From: a virus
DNA: 63,986 bases
Reading direction: 5' to 3' (one strand)
Virus record (IMG/VR): IMGVR_UViG_3300043392_000024
Coordinates: 1 to 63,986 of that record
Part shown: positions 31,101 through 36,180 of the stretch, in pieces
Position numbering within the stretch: position 1 is the first letter of the stretch
Layout of the letters: each line of letters opens with the position of its first letter
The notes under the pieces: model-generated
What the model was told of the DNA's origin: nothing
The model's input: only the letters and a program-made list of their open reading frames with translations
The model's database searches: none
Made by a program: the position numbers and the translations under genes

Positions 31101-31537
31101 TTGGTCGCAAGACTAAAAGAAGAAAGAAAACTTTTGGTGCTCCTGTTGTAGATAAGAAAGCTGAAGCCTTGAAAGAGAAAATGGATCAACCATTTAGATT
31201 CTTTGCTAAAGAGGAGTTGCCTGTAACGCAGGTTGTTGGAGATATAATGGGTGGTGTTCCTAGTGTGGGTATTGAGTCGGTTGTCGATATGGGTACTCGT
31301 GCAGGTGAAGCTTTTGATGGTGGATATACAGATAAGTATGGAAATACTTACGAGTATACAGATGAGCAAAAGAAGATACTTAAAACATCTTTGATTCCTC
31401 GTGCTATGGTAGCTATGAATATTGCACCACGTGAATTCTTAACTATCTCTAACAACATTGTCAAGGCTGTAAATAAAAAGGCCAAAGATGATGCTAAGGC
31501 TGAGAAGGAAAAGGCTAAGAGAAACGTGAGATTCTAA
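25118..31537 (+). CDS. Giant internal virion (ejection) protein, 2139 aa
   Basis: The largest gene of the genome and last of the virion operon, in the place of T7 gp16. The N-terminus has a duplicated acidic motif (ATLDELPAFE and ATLEELPDFG, about 12-32), then a low-complexity Pro/Lys linker. Long coiled coils occupy about 140-230 and 530-670. A hydrophobic segment (about 350-420) with TLAASSAAG and LGYLFTAGVTGG could insert in membranes. Another hydrophobic stretch is near 1890 (SLIGGLLLTAAYSAIG). Most of the rest is helical and Lys/Glu-rich. I do not see a lytic transglycosylase motif. The presumed role is ejection into the host and forming a conduit across the envelope. It is followed by a terminator. 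Confidence 0.75.
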   Translation: MAKQPVKQKVATLDELPAFETATLEELPDFGAPEAQKKNPNPTPQSVKKPTALPSASKTTKPSSDLLGQVVSGPSASFVAAPTKKKEAPKPVTQSEGTLLQPSKTKEGLDVAGRFDVLKKGWKNLDTDISTNVNRQRELQQTQLKDLTYSANKLEQDKNKFQQKISQFEADYNADKSNPELIKRQKELQQEQERLNSRLDSFKFQKDALDKSDAVVSQTIKDKNATISELDNFGRQLIGAGAKAISAFDAIPMLAFNGYLDLTMAATGKSDEFNKLPAAAKQELRKQLMANLKGTGTSEMFENSEMLSNYWDKFSSKVLEDTIEQEGDTFDDMAKFVSQPSAENAGNLLRRGTTGLAQAIPYMLQSMMPGGLFTLAASSAAGKRMDDVREDGNVGLGYLFTAGVTGGAEAIFEGKTNEILKRVSSRIIGKPKAVKDLTESLFKEIAKDFNEEGISEGLTTLFQDTQDKINKGEPIDLRKLARKIGESYLMGGAIGGGLTGGGALVSSTFNKAKESPAGKNLLTNALITAEDKKRLEEIRDTTQDLGTQKADDNDPVVNEVIDKKLEDLNSEYGQIMAKYDEAINGLDENQARDLFNIDDKIDEIRTRAEAVKNDPNLTDDAKKLLWQELKKEFEPLKQQRDAIQEQATGKVSIQPKAGTSLQVAEGEPQAESQVPTQEGKVEKVGQALDADNTFTMRGNEGNLFVDDNGQVLFESGDEIVELGNIADISESDLKDFGLEPKEPVAIEIGEDGSIQVAGKKYVNVAEAPMDAITFDEDGNVKAVRLETENGQSRYFRGKRAESIAYQYTLQNFENNATDDQIDNAINQAREIETTEGPVEQVTTEGPVEVVEPTEEVVVEEGKQKSPPSAKKILGIKPKKVTVDEMASLKGQLRLQAKAAKTAYDFAEAARKLVATYIKNNVQGALSPADQKAIFRAMEGKLDTPENKKKMIDKITGILQASEGKIAIKELDALGRMLKSMEKGSKLGAKAVADQIKSVVDTIKAMGVKNRLKPAQVRLLLNGMKKNLMNATVREKFLESARRVLNNAAYAEQVANAQKLRGKLRKMLKTGKEIAEVEQTVRNFLKLDPKMVEDLDEYMDYATEVFDAIRNVQVKDGKAQGKRAAVLSNLNAYAAEQNAIQDEINKNMLLDEYQYLVDAGLISGDMSFDEINDYINSVENDPSSADSTKSDIVREYAKEAFSGFAQTAKDMLEEGEYDEQDVDFNMINDFINMDIESLPLEQQLRAVESLENFIVNGTTSRMGAVLQTYKGNTLSAKDAEGGMKARPLSYGLIGRLAYLKKISNKGIIGNILGGIASVGDLYNNLEAIYIAKTDSLIAGLFRSTTTGIRFLKNSGFAGVVRGFVEGKRIANEFAKKYSDKFDGSKPNGMDFKSAFNIFERGIFADLSRTILNGTPEQIKKEFDRKMEQLQLTIETLRKTGKQELIDKADLYDSIYQKIKNAKDINDVKKNIDPINQAAVGEMQDMWRKYYPEFKRMAADYYNIILDEDANYVPDMYEKLMEDVSDDLLVKGAFKMAFDVVSTEKVGTLKKNKKKKGLPVNEKTKEVNRVRDYDFDFNNISALEKTIVDVRTTPFVQQFMGYTNSASFREIFPDFDDRQMVLKRLNFNINALRERQDTYSSREAKKFNKFVTALSKYGTRIGLGSLASAPKQSIPMVANTAINLINDLGSFGMGISDFWNDDAINFLENSGYGISLRGAESQTSIDFAEKLIERANQGKAGNISEALSKLGDMYIEKFLKNPDVTVANMAWLGYYRSKLKSMGVDMNTFDWKNHELNEEAADYAEFMVQDQQNMNISELGGKLLASKDATTKIIRQLLFPFASYQFNLKDKNNRNITMLTSKTSSVEEKVNATKSLAAGLVEAYTFQTIQSLIGGLLLTAAYSAIGYDEPEEEKTSGYLDALAKAMPFMRSKSASEKWNDSIFTGKSIFEFVAPIPNQLEYVTLIGLNSLMDYVQGGTPDEQIKAKKEEEKQEKTLFGRKTKRRKKTFGAPVVDKKAEALKEKMDQPFRFFAKEELPVTQVVGDIMGGVPSVGIESVVDMGTRAGEAFDGGYTDKYGNTYEYTDEQKKILKTSLIPRAMVAMNIAPREFLTISNNIVKAVNKKAKDDAKAEKEKAKRNVRF

Positions 31538-31546
31538 AATAAAAAT

Positions 31547-31568
31547 GGGGACCAGAAGTCCCCTTTTT
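31547..31568 (+). terminator. Rho-independent terminator ending the virion operon
   Basis: A perfect 6-bp stem (GGGGAC, loop CAGAA, GTCCCC) is followed by five T, starting 10 bases after the ejection-protein stop. It separates the rightward virion genes from the convergent leftward early genes. Confidence 0.9.
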
Positions 31569-31595
31569 ATAATTATCAACCTTACGCAAAATGTA

Positions 31596-31949
31596 TTATG
31601 AAAGAAAACGCAACTTGTAAATTGTAGTGTTAATTAACTCAAGCATATTGTCAACTAATTGTTGCAAGTAACCTTCAGTTAGCATGCCACGATATTTCTC
31701 AATCTCGTCAGCTTTACCTTTTAAGTAGCTAACCATATCACCACCTTCAATAATCTTGAAACTCTTGTATCCTTTAACGATACCGTACTCTCCTTGGTAT
31801 GCCTCTGCATACGCATCTAGCTGATCCTCAATGCCATCATACAACTCGTTCAAAGCTTGATGCTCAGCATAAGAGGTTGTCTGAAGGTGAGCAATGTGAG
31901 ATACAACTGTAATCTCAAATAATGAGCTTAAAAATTCTCCGCAATTCAT
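31596..31949 (-). CDS. Ferritin/Dps-like helical protein, 117 aa
   Basis: A 117-residue, all-helical protein. The segment SHIAHLQTTSYAEHQALNELYD followed by IEDQLDAYAEAYQGEYG resembles the start of Dps/ferritin-like four-helix proteins (a His, a helix, then D and E). I recall a phage family of this type of unknown function. Metal-binding residues are only partly present, so iron storage is uncertain. It is the last gene of the leftward early region. Its ATG shares one base with the upstream stop. Confidence 0.55.
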   Translation of the reverse strand: MNCGEFLSSLFEITVVSHIAHLQTTSYAEHQALNELYDGIEDQLDAYAEAYQGEYGIVKGYKSFKIIEGGDMVSYLKGKADEIEKYRGMLTEGYLQQLVDNMLELINTTIYKLRFLS

Positions 31950-32167
31950 TAGTCTAATAGTTTTGATATGATACCTCTCTCGATGATATCTTCTTTGTTT
32001 TTCTTGGCACGAACAATAGCATTGTTCAGCTCAACATTGGATAACATTAATGGAATTTCAGCTCCTGAAATCTCACTCTTTACCCAAACAAAATGATAAT
32101 TCTCAGCCTCTGAGGATTTCTTATTTTTGTTATTGATATAATGTAAACGTCCTGTTCTTGTTTTCAT
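31949..32167 (-). CDS. Hypothetical protein, 72 aa
   Basis: A 72-residue basic protein with a beta-rich first half (GRLHYINN, YHFVWVKSEI) and a helical second half. It is translationally coupled to the ferritin-like gene (TAATG-type junction). A -7 element lies just upstream, inside the end of the phosphoesterase gene. No family recognised. Confidence 0.6.
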   Translation of the reverse strand: MKTRTGRLHYINNKNKKSSEAENYHFVWVKSEISGAEIPLMLSNVELNNAIVRAKKNKEDIIERGIISKLLD

Positions 32168-32171
32168 GTTA

Positions 32172-32179
32172 CAAATTTA
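32172..32179 (-). promoter_or_regulatory. Bacteroidota -7 element, probably leaderless
   Basis: Minus-strand TAAATTTG lies 4 bases before the ATG of the 72-residue gene and overlaps the last bases of the phosphoesterase coding region. A separate short transcript for the last two genes is possible. Confidence 0.45.
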
Positions 32180-33373
32180 CAATTTCTTTTTTAAATCGAA
32201 GTAATAATCTGTATGGGATATCTCTCCGCTAAATTTTGGAATAGTCTGAACAGAATACCCACTATAGCGGTCCCCGAAATTGTGGGCTACCCAGGCCGAT
32301 GGGGGTGCAAAGGTCATATAGTTTCGGTAGTCAAATTTCTTTGTCCTATCGTAACCTACCCGGTGCAAGTCCCCTTTCTCGACATGGATGTATTTACTGT
32401 TGATGTTGTAATGGTCGATGTAGTCATTAATGAATGACACAGCCTTGTCGTTCAGATTATAAGGCAAGCCTTTGAACATATGCTTAGCATCCTTGCCGTG
32501 AGTCAAAATAAATGTATGGTCCCCATATTGGAAGTGCTCCATGAACCTGTTAAGGATGTGGAACTTAACGTCCTCCTTCGAGTATGTTCGATCAAGTAGC
32601 ATTTGGATCGTCATGTTAGCAATCGATGCAAAGCTACCCGAGTGGTTATCATTTGCTACATTCCGAACAATAACCTCGTTAGCGATCCCAGCTCTAATGC
32701 AATTCTCAATAAGTGCAAGTTTGCCTTCAACAAAAACTCTAAACATTTCTTCATTGGACATATTCTGATCTAAAGGATGACCGCCTCGAGTAGTATGGCC
32801 GTTCCAACCATCAAGACCATCGCCAAGATCATCAATGACAAGTATATCAAATCTTCCATTATTATCGAATTCCTTACAGATCGAGTTAAATACTTTGTCA
32901 AGATTTTGTTTGAAAATGGTTTCATTATACTCATATGCAAATAAAGATGTACCTCCTGGGTTAGGTTCCAAGCCAACGTGCATATCTGACACGGTTGCTT
33001 TAATTGCCACAGGAGAGTCGATTTTAATTTTCTGAATAGATTGTATCTTCTCAGGATTATAATTGCTCACGATGTCAGCGACAGCGTTTAAAATTGATTG
33101 CGTTTGCTCTTCTTGAGATACGTTAACAAATGCTGAATGGGTTTTAGTTTTAACCCAATAATGCGACACACCGGTGATTGGTGCACCCACGTTATCACAC
33201 TCATCTTTGAGTCCTGAGTGTTCTGCTTCAATAATCTTTCTTGAAATTCTTTTTCGTAATGTCTCGAGATCCGAGTCGAGGTTAAACTTAGTCTTTACCT
33301 CTCGTGCGATTTGGGCTTTAGTGCGTGTCCCCTCTTGGTACAACTCTAGAGCGTACTTGATGTAATCTGTCAT
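32177..33373 (-). CDS. Calcineurin-like metallophosphoesterase with N-terminal HTH
   Basis: A 398-residue protein. Residues 16-46 look like a helix-turn-helix (KAQIAREVKTKF with a following recognition helix). The metallophosphoesterase core has the metal motifs: SDMHVG (D130, H132), DDLGDGLDGW (D185 region), NDNHS (the GNHD/E equivalent, H244), THGKD and GDLHRVG. The likely activity is metal-dependent phosphodiester or phosphomonoester hydrolysis, of nucleic acid or a nucleotide signal. The HTH suggests DNA binding. Phages of Bacteroidota often carry such proteins near their recombination genes. The start overlaps the upstream small gene by 56 bases. Confidence 0.8.
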   Translation of the reverse strand: MTDYIKYALELYQEGTRTKAQIAREVKTKFNLDSDLETLRKRISRKIIEAEHSGLKDECDNVGAPITGVSHYWVKTKTHSAFVNVSQEEQTQSILNAVADIVSNYNPEKIQSIQKIKIDSPVAIKATVSDMHVGLEPNPGGTSLFAYEYNETIFKQNLDKVFNSICKEFDNNGRFDILVIDDLGDGLDGWNGHTTRGGHPLDQNMSNEEMFRVFVEGKLALIENCIRAGIANEVIVRNVANDNHSGSFASIANMTIQMLLDRTYSKEDVKFHILNRFMEHFQYGDHTFILTHGKDAKHMFKGLPYNLNDKAVSFINDYIDHYNINSKYIHVEKGDLHRVGYDRTKKFDYRNYMTFAPPSAWVAHNFGDRYSGYSVQTIPKFSGEISHTDYYFDLKKKL

Positions 33374-33527
33374 TTTGTAGTTTGGTTAAATATTCGATTA
33401 GGATTTGGGTAGAGTCGTAGAGATCCTCGTACTCTTTGTCGATTAGAGATTCATAAATTTCATCAGTTAGTTTATTGATGAAATTCATTGTTGTATTTGT
33501 AAATTCTATATGTTCTTTATCCTTCAT
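33318..33527 (-). CDS. Small acidic helical protein, 69 aa
   Basis: A 69-residue protein, helical and acidic through residue 50, with a basic tail that overlaps the phosphoesterase start by 56 bases. Its ATG lies 5 bases after the T-run of a leftward terminator, so its promoter must lie within or just after that hairpin or depend on read-through. No family recognised. Confidence 0.55.
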   Translation of the reverse strand: MKDKEHIEFTNTTMNFINKLTDEIYESLIDKEYEDLYDSTQILIEYLTKLQNDRLHQVRSRVVPRGDTH

Positions 33528-33532
33528 TAATC

Positions 33533-33575
33533 AAAAAAAATAGGGAGACTGTAAACGAAAAAACCAGCCTCCCTA
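33533..33575 (-). terminator. Leftward terminator after the tRNA-like block
   Basis: Minus-strand stem of 11 bp (arms 33565-33575 and 33541-33551; one G-U in RNA, which is a mismatch on the plus strand) followed by eight U. It ends the minus-strand RNA that contains the tRNA-like elements. Confidence 0.85.
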
Positions 33576-33666
33576 ACTAATCGCATTTAACCCGGATAAA
33601 TTTAACAAATATTTTAATAGGTTGTATGCTTATTTAATAAAAATGTTGTAAAAATCCACCATTATA

Positions 33667-33723
33667 ATACCCTTTAAGGTATAATGTTGAGAAATCTCAT
33701 CATATTTGTACCTATAAGGGTAT
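33667..33723. promoter_or_regulatory. Paired inverted repeats TACC-N6-GGTA, possible operators
   Basis: Two copies of the same inverted repeat are seen, ATACC-CTTTAA-GGTAT (33667-33682) and GTACC-TATAAG-GGTAT (33708-33723). Their centres are 41 bp apart, about four helical turns. They lie between the terminator and the first tRNA-like element. The rest of 33576-33730 shows no gene. Confidence 0.45.
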
Positions 33724-33730
33724 AAATTAG

Positions 33731-33834
33731 TCGAGCAGATGGGATTCGAACCCACAATGTAGTCTTAGCCTAAGAATCCTACCGTTTGGACTTTCTCATA
33801 CTTTATCAGTCTGCAACATATCTACTACTGCTCA
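33731..33834 (-). tRNA. tRNA-like element A, non-canonical (104 nt)
   Basis: Minus strand: a clear T-arm GTGGG-TTCGAAT-CCCAT leads to 3' acceptor CTGCTCG plus A. The 5' acceptor TGAGCAG pairs over 7 bp (one G-U) but lies 104 nt away, against the usual 72-90. A D-arm-like hairpin (GTCC-AAACGGTA-GGAT) starts about 46 nt in. The anticodon-arm position holds TCTTA-GGC-TAAGA, a stem with only a 3-base loop. The anticodon cannot be assigned. It is either an interrupted tRNA or a tRNA-like RNA. Confidence 0.45.
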
Positions 33835-33837
33835 TAA

Positions 33838-33999
33838 CTGAGATATATGGAATCGAACCATATTGATGACCGCTTATACATCCTATACTTTCTTGGTAGC
33901 TAATCCAAGTACGTTACAAAGTTCGGTGTACTTCCTGTATTTGCAGTTTAATCATCAGACTTCCCACGAAGCCAGCGTTACCCAATCCGCCTTATCTCA
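33838..33999 (-). tRNA. tRNA-like element B, interrupted (162 nt)
   Basis: The 5' part is tRNA-like through base 26: acceptor TGAGATA, AG, and a D-arm GCG-GATTGGGTAA-CGC. Then comes GGCTTC-GTGG-GAAGTC where the anticodon arm should be. The 3' part has a perfect T-arm TATGG-TTCGATT-CCATA and acceptor TATCTCA, which pairs perfectly with the 5' acceptor. About 88 extra bases lie between, closed by TGATGA/TCATCA and containing AAGTAC/GTACTT and CTTGG/CCAAG hairpins. This looks like a structured insertion at the variable-loop side. Anticodon unassigned. Confidence 0.45.
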
Positions 34000-34097
34000 A
34001 TATTTGCTGTCTTTCCAGCTGTCACCATACCTCGCACTCCACCATTGGACACCTTTCGTACCTCTAAGGCTTATGGAAGTATCGACTCTTCCGTACA

Positions 34098-34122
34098 TTA
34101 TGGATGTGGATTCGAACCACTC
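34098..34122 (-). other. Isolated tRNA 3'-half-like element C
   Basis: Minus-strand AGTGG-TTCGAAT-CCACA followed by TCCATAA looks like a T-arm and acceptor 3' strand. It starts only 3 bases after the acceptor end of element D, so no normal 5' half fits. The closest pairing partner (TAATGGA near 34205, 6 of 7 pairs) lies inside element D. It could be a fragment or part of a larger fold. Confidence 0.4.
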
Positions 34123-34125
34123 TCG

Positions 34126-34244
34126 TAGTTGTGTCAGGATTCGAACCTGCAAGCCACCGTGACAATGACCATGTAGTGATTACGCTCACTCACCTCTGGA
34201 TGCGAATCCATTACCATGGTGTATACCAATTCCACTACACAACT
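34126..34244 (-). tRNA. tRNA-like element D, interrupted (119 nt)
   Basis: Minus strand: acceptor AGTTGTG pairs perfectly with CACAACT 118 nt away, discriminator A. A D-arm-like segment follows the 5' acceptor (TA, then GTGGAATTGGTATACAC). The T-arm is GCAGG-TTCGAAT-CCTGA, four of five pairs. About 44 extra bases lie between two copies of ATGGT. Removing one copy and the segment between leaves exactly 74 nt, a normal tRNA length. TTGTCAC near the 3' half resembles a tRNA-Asp anticodon loop, but its stem does not pair well, so identity is left open. Confidence 0.45.
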
Positions 34245-34246
34245 AT

Positions 34247-34278
34247 ATAACCAAGCTCACACCAACTTGCTTGGCTAT
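34247..34278 (-). other. 10-bp RNA hairpin before the tRNA-like block
   Basis: Minus-strand arms ATAGCCAAGC and GCTTGGTTAT pair over 10 bp with one G-U. The G-U is a mismatch on the plus strand, which supports minus-strand RNA. The 12-base loop separates it from the acceptor of element D by 2 bases. It may be a processing signal. I see no gene between it and 34336. Confidence 0.5.
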
Positions 34279-34335
34279 GTTTTGCTCTCCTCCCTATTCA
34301 CACCGAGACTTCGTGCTTTCGGTCAATGGTGATTT

Positions 34336-34476
34336 TTACTGAATGCTCACGATAAACTCTAACGTCTCAATGATTTTATCAATGCTCATGCCTGTTGTTA
34401 GTATATCAAACTCAGCAACATATCCATTCTCGTGAACAACACGGAAGTAAATACTATTTCTTTTTCCTTTGGACAT
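34336..34476 (-). CDS. Small protein, 46 aa
   Basis: A 46-residue protein starting MSKGKRNSIYFRV. It has a basic start, a short beta hairpin, and a helix near the end (IDKIIETLEFIVS). It overlaps the stop of the next upstream gene by 23 bases and is the last coding gene before the tRNA-like block. No family recognised. Confidence 0.5.
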   Translation of the reverse strand: MSKGKRNSIYFRVVHENGYVAEFDILTTGMSIDKIIETLEFIVSIQ

Positions 34477-34738
34477 TTTTAGATGCGAGCATAAACTCAG
34501 TTAAAGATTGGATGTCATCAAAGTAGAACTCATCGTAATCGAATAACTCCACCTTCCATTTAGAATTTATAACCTCATCATTAGCATTAGAGATTAAACA
34601 CGGCCCATCGCCATCAAACAAATTGGTCACATAGTAATAGAAATCATTCTCTCCCCCATGCTCATGCTTGCTCACTATTACTAACTTGAAGTCAAGGTCT
34701 ATCAGATCCTGCTCTTCGATTTCTCTAGTGCCTATCAT
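34454..34738 (-). CDS. Hypothetical acidic protein, 94 aa
   Basis: A 94-residue acidic alpha/beta protein with a basic end (NVQRKKK). It overlaps the MazG-like gene by 4 bases (ATGA), so it is coupled to it. The segment FKLVIVSKHEHGGENDFYYYV is beta-rich. No family recognised. Confidence 0.6.
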   Translation of the reverse strand: MIGTREIEEQDLIDLDFKLVIVSKHEHGGENDFYYYVTNLFDGDGPCLISNANDEVINSKWKVELFDYDEFYFDDIQSLTEFMLASKNVQRKKK

Positions 34739-35040
34739 TCCTTTATAAATACACCATTGGTTGTCTTGCCTTTGCGATCCTTAATCTCGTTCCAGGCTAC
34801 ACCTAATACATAAGCCGGATCATACCCCATTTGCATCGTAAGGATAATTAGCGTTACAAAGGTATCTCCTAATCCATCAACAATCAATAAAGATTGCCCT
34901 TTATTTATAGCAGAACAGGTCTCGCCAAACTCCTCAACAACTTTCATTATTTGTTTAGGTGCATTCTGATGTTTCAGTAGGTCTTTTTGTTCAGCCCACC
35001 CACGTACGTTTTCAATCAATTGGTCAAATGTCAATTCCAT
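34735..35040 (-). CDS. MazG-like nucleotide pyrophosphohydrolase
   Basis: A 101-residue all-alpha NTP pyrophosphatase. The family's metal-binding motif is visible as EEFGE (about 36-40) followed by DGLGDTFVTL (about 55-64), the EExxE...D..GD pattern. Members hydrolyse nucleoside triphosphates to monophosphates. In phages they may lower ppGpp or clean the nucleotide pool. It is part of a tight leftward operon with 4- to 17-base overlaps. Confidence 0.8.
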   Translation of the reverse strand: MELTFDQLIENVRGWAEQKDLLKHQNAPKQIMKVVEEFGETCSAINKGQSLLIVDGLGDTFVTLIILTMQMGYDPAYVLGVAWNEIKDRKGKTTNGVFIKE

Positions 35041-35380
35041 AAGTCTTTAATAATATATTTAATTGTGTGTCAAATCCTTTTACTTTTAACTCATCAAGCT
35101 CCTGAAGCTTCAGGCCAATCTTAAAGAACTCCTTCATTCTATCAGCGGCATCTATGTGTTGCTCTACTGCGTTGTCCCAATCTGGCTTGGTGCAATCCTC
35201 CATCGGTAAGACTTTGGATATCTGCTTATTAAGCGTACGTGTTAATTCCCACGTACGTTCCTTAATGATTGGTTTGTCAAACGGCTTGGCTTTGAAGTCT
35301 ATATCATCAGCCATCTCATATGTTGCTTGAAGCAATGCTAAGAACATTAGCGTGTTCTCCTTCTCAGTCTTGTTTAGCAT
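35024..35380 (-). CDS. Helical hypothetical protein, 118 aa
   Basis: A 118-residue all-helical protein. The start MLNKTEKENTLMF is preferred to a longer one 7 codons upstream because it gives a 17-base overlap like the neighbours. It has charged amphipathic helices and no motif. It overlaps the MazG-like gene by 17 bases, and may be a nucleotide-metabolism partner by position only. Confidence 0.6.
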   Translation of the reverse strand: MLNKTEKENTLMFLALLQATYEMADDIDFKAKPFDKPIIKERTWELTRTLNKQISKVLPMEDCTKPDWDNAVEQHIDAADRMKEFFKIGLKLQELDELKVKGFDTQLNILLKTYGIDI

Positions 35381-35591
35381 ATTTCTCAACAAGTTTATCA
35401 AACTGAGCTTTAGTAATTTTGACGTGATTTCTTCTGATGAAGAACGCTTCGATGCGGTCAGTTGCTGCCCCTAGGCACCATCTCTTTACACCTTCTTTAG
35501 TGTAGTGATCGTGGTACAATCGATCGTAATTAATCTCGATTGCTTCGTTACCATCTTCCGTTTTGTAATAGATTAAATGGGTCTTTTTCAT
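35364..35591 (-). CDS. Hypothetical protein, 75 aa
   Basis: A 75-residue basic protein with an N-terminal beta hairpin (HLIYYKTEDGNEAIEINYD) and C-terminal helix (FDKLVEKYAKQ). It overlaps both neighbours (17 and 4 bases). No family recognised. Confidence 0.6.
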   Translation of the reverse strand: MKKTHLIYYKTEDGNEAIEINYDRLYHDHYTKEGVKRWCLGAATDRIEAFFIRRNHVKITKAQFDKLVEKYAKQD

Positions 35592-35962
35592 AATAAACTG
35601 TAGTTAAGTAAAATTCGTTTTAAATCTTTATTTTTAATTATTTGATTACCTGCTAATACATTGTCAAGAAACTCATCGACGTCAATCTTGGATAGCATAT
35701 CGATGACATACATATCTCGATCGCCAACCTCCTCATCGAGTTCAATGAACCCATGTCCAACCTGCATCTTGTAATACTCAGGCTTATCGCCTATAGTAGC
35801 AAACACAATGATTGCCTCCTCTTCAAATTGATTGTCAAAATGAGTTAATGCATCCATCACCTGATCCATCTTTTCATCATCGAATGACTCGACCCATTTG
35901 AAAAGACTAGATGGGATTGCCACCAAATCAGTTTCCTCTAAAAACTTCAACGCTAAATCCAT
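35588..35962 (-). CDS. Hypothetical acidic protein, 124 aa
   Basis: A 124-residue acidic protein. The start is set at MDLALKFLEETD. The reading frame stays open 56 codons further upstream, but that part is antisense-free shadow of the VRR-NUC gene and is basic and unlike the rest. The region DQVMDALTHFDNQFEEEAIIVFATIG suggests an alpha/beta fold. It overlaps the nuclease gene by 35 bases. No family recognised. Confidence 0.6.
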   Translation of the reverse strand: MDLALKFLEETDLVAIPSSLFKWVESFDDEKMDQVMDALTHFDNQFEEEAIIVFATIGDKPEYYKMQVGHGFIELDEEVGDRDMYVIDMLSKIDVDEFLDNVLAGNQIIKNKDLKRILLNYSLL

Positions 35963-36173
35963 AATCCTGTAATTCTTTGAGTCTAAATTCCTGTAATTTT
36001 GATAATCTGCCTGTAGGCGTTTTGACTTCGGAGAATAAGACTCCCTTGTCAGGGTGAAGAGCCAAGATATCAGGAAGGCCGTTCTTGTTTGCCTTGATAA
36101 TCTTGATGACATAGTATCCTTCTTGCTCAAGTTGCTTGATTCTTTTGGATTGTATTTGCTGTTCGGTTGCCAT
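35928..36173 (-). CDS. VRR-NUC domain nuclease, minimal form
   Basis: An 81-residue stand-alone VRR-NUC nuclease, a PD-(D/E)XK-type fold found in phages and in FAN1. The core is visible: a conserved Glu/Gln helix at the start, GLPDILAL (catalytic Asp), FSEVKTPTGRLSKLQ (E-x-K with the following helix), then FRLKELQDYGFSVEVF. The likely function is structure-specific DNA cleavage in replication or recombination. It lies next to the SF2 helicase (8-base gap), a pairing common in phages. Confidence 0.85.
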   Translation of the reverse strand: MATEQQIQSKRIKQLEQEGYYVIKIIKANKNGLPDILALHPDKGVLFSEVKTPTGRLSKLQEFRLKELQDYGFSVEVFRGN

Positions 36174-36180
36174 TGCTTCG

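Noticed and set aside
33838-33999. Group I intron in a tRNA gene
   Set aside because: The insert of about 88 nt is far below the usual 200 nt or more, and I find no P3-P7 core order; AGACTA and AGTCC words near element A are in the wrong order.
33863-34162. A 99-codon plus-strand open frame through the tRNA-like block
   Set aside because: It lies antisense to clear T-arms and acceptor stems, has a poor composition and no leader.
35963-36130. A 56-codon upstream extension of the 124-residue protein
   Set aside because: It overlaps the whole VRR-NUC gene in another frame and has a basic, unrelated composition.
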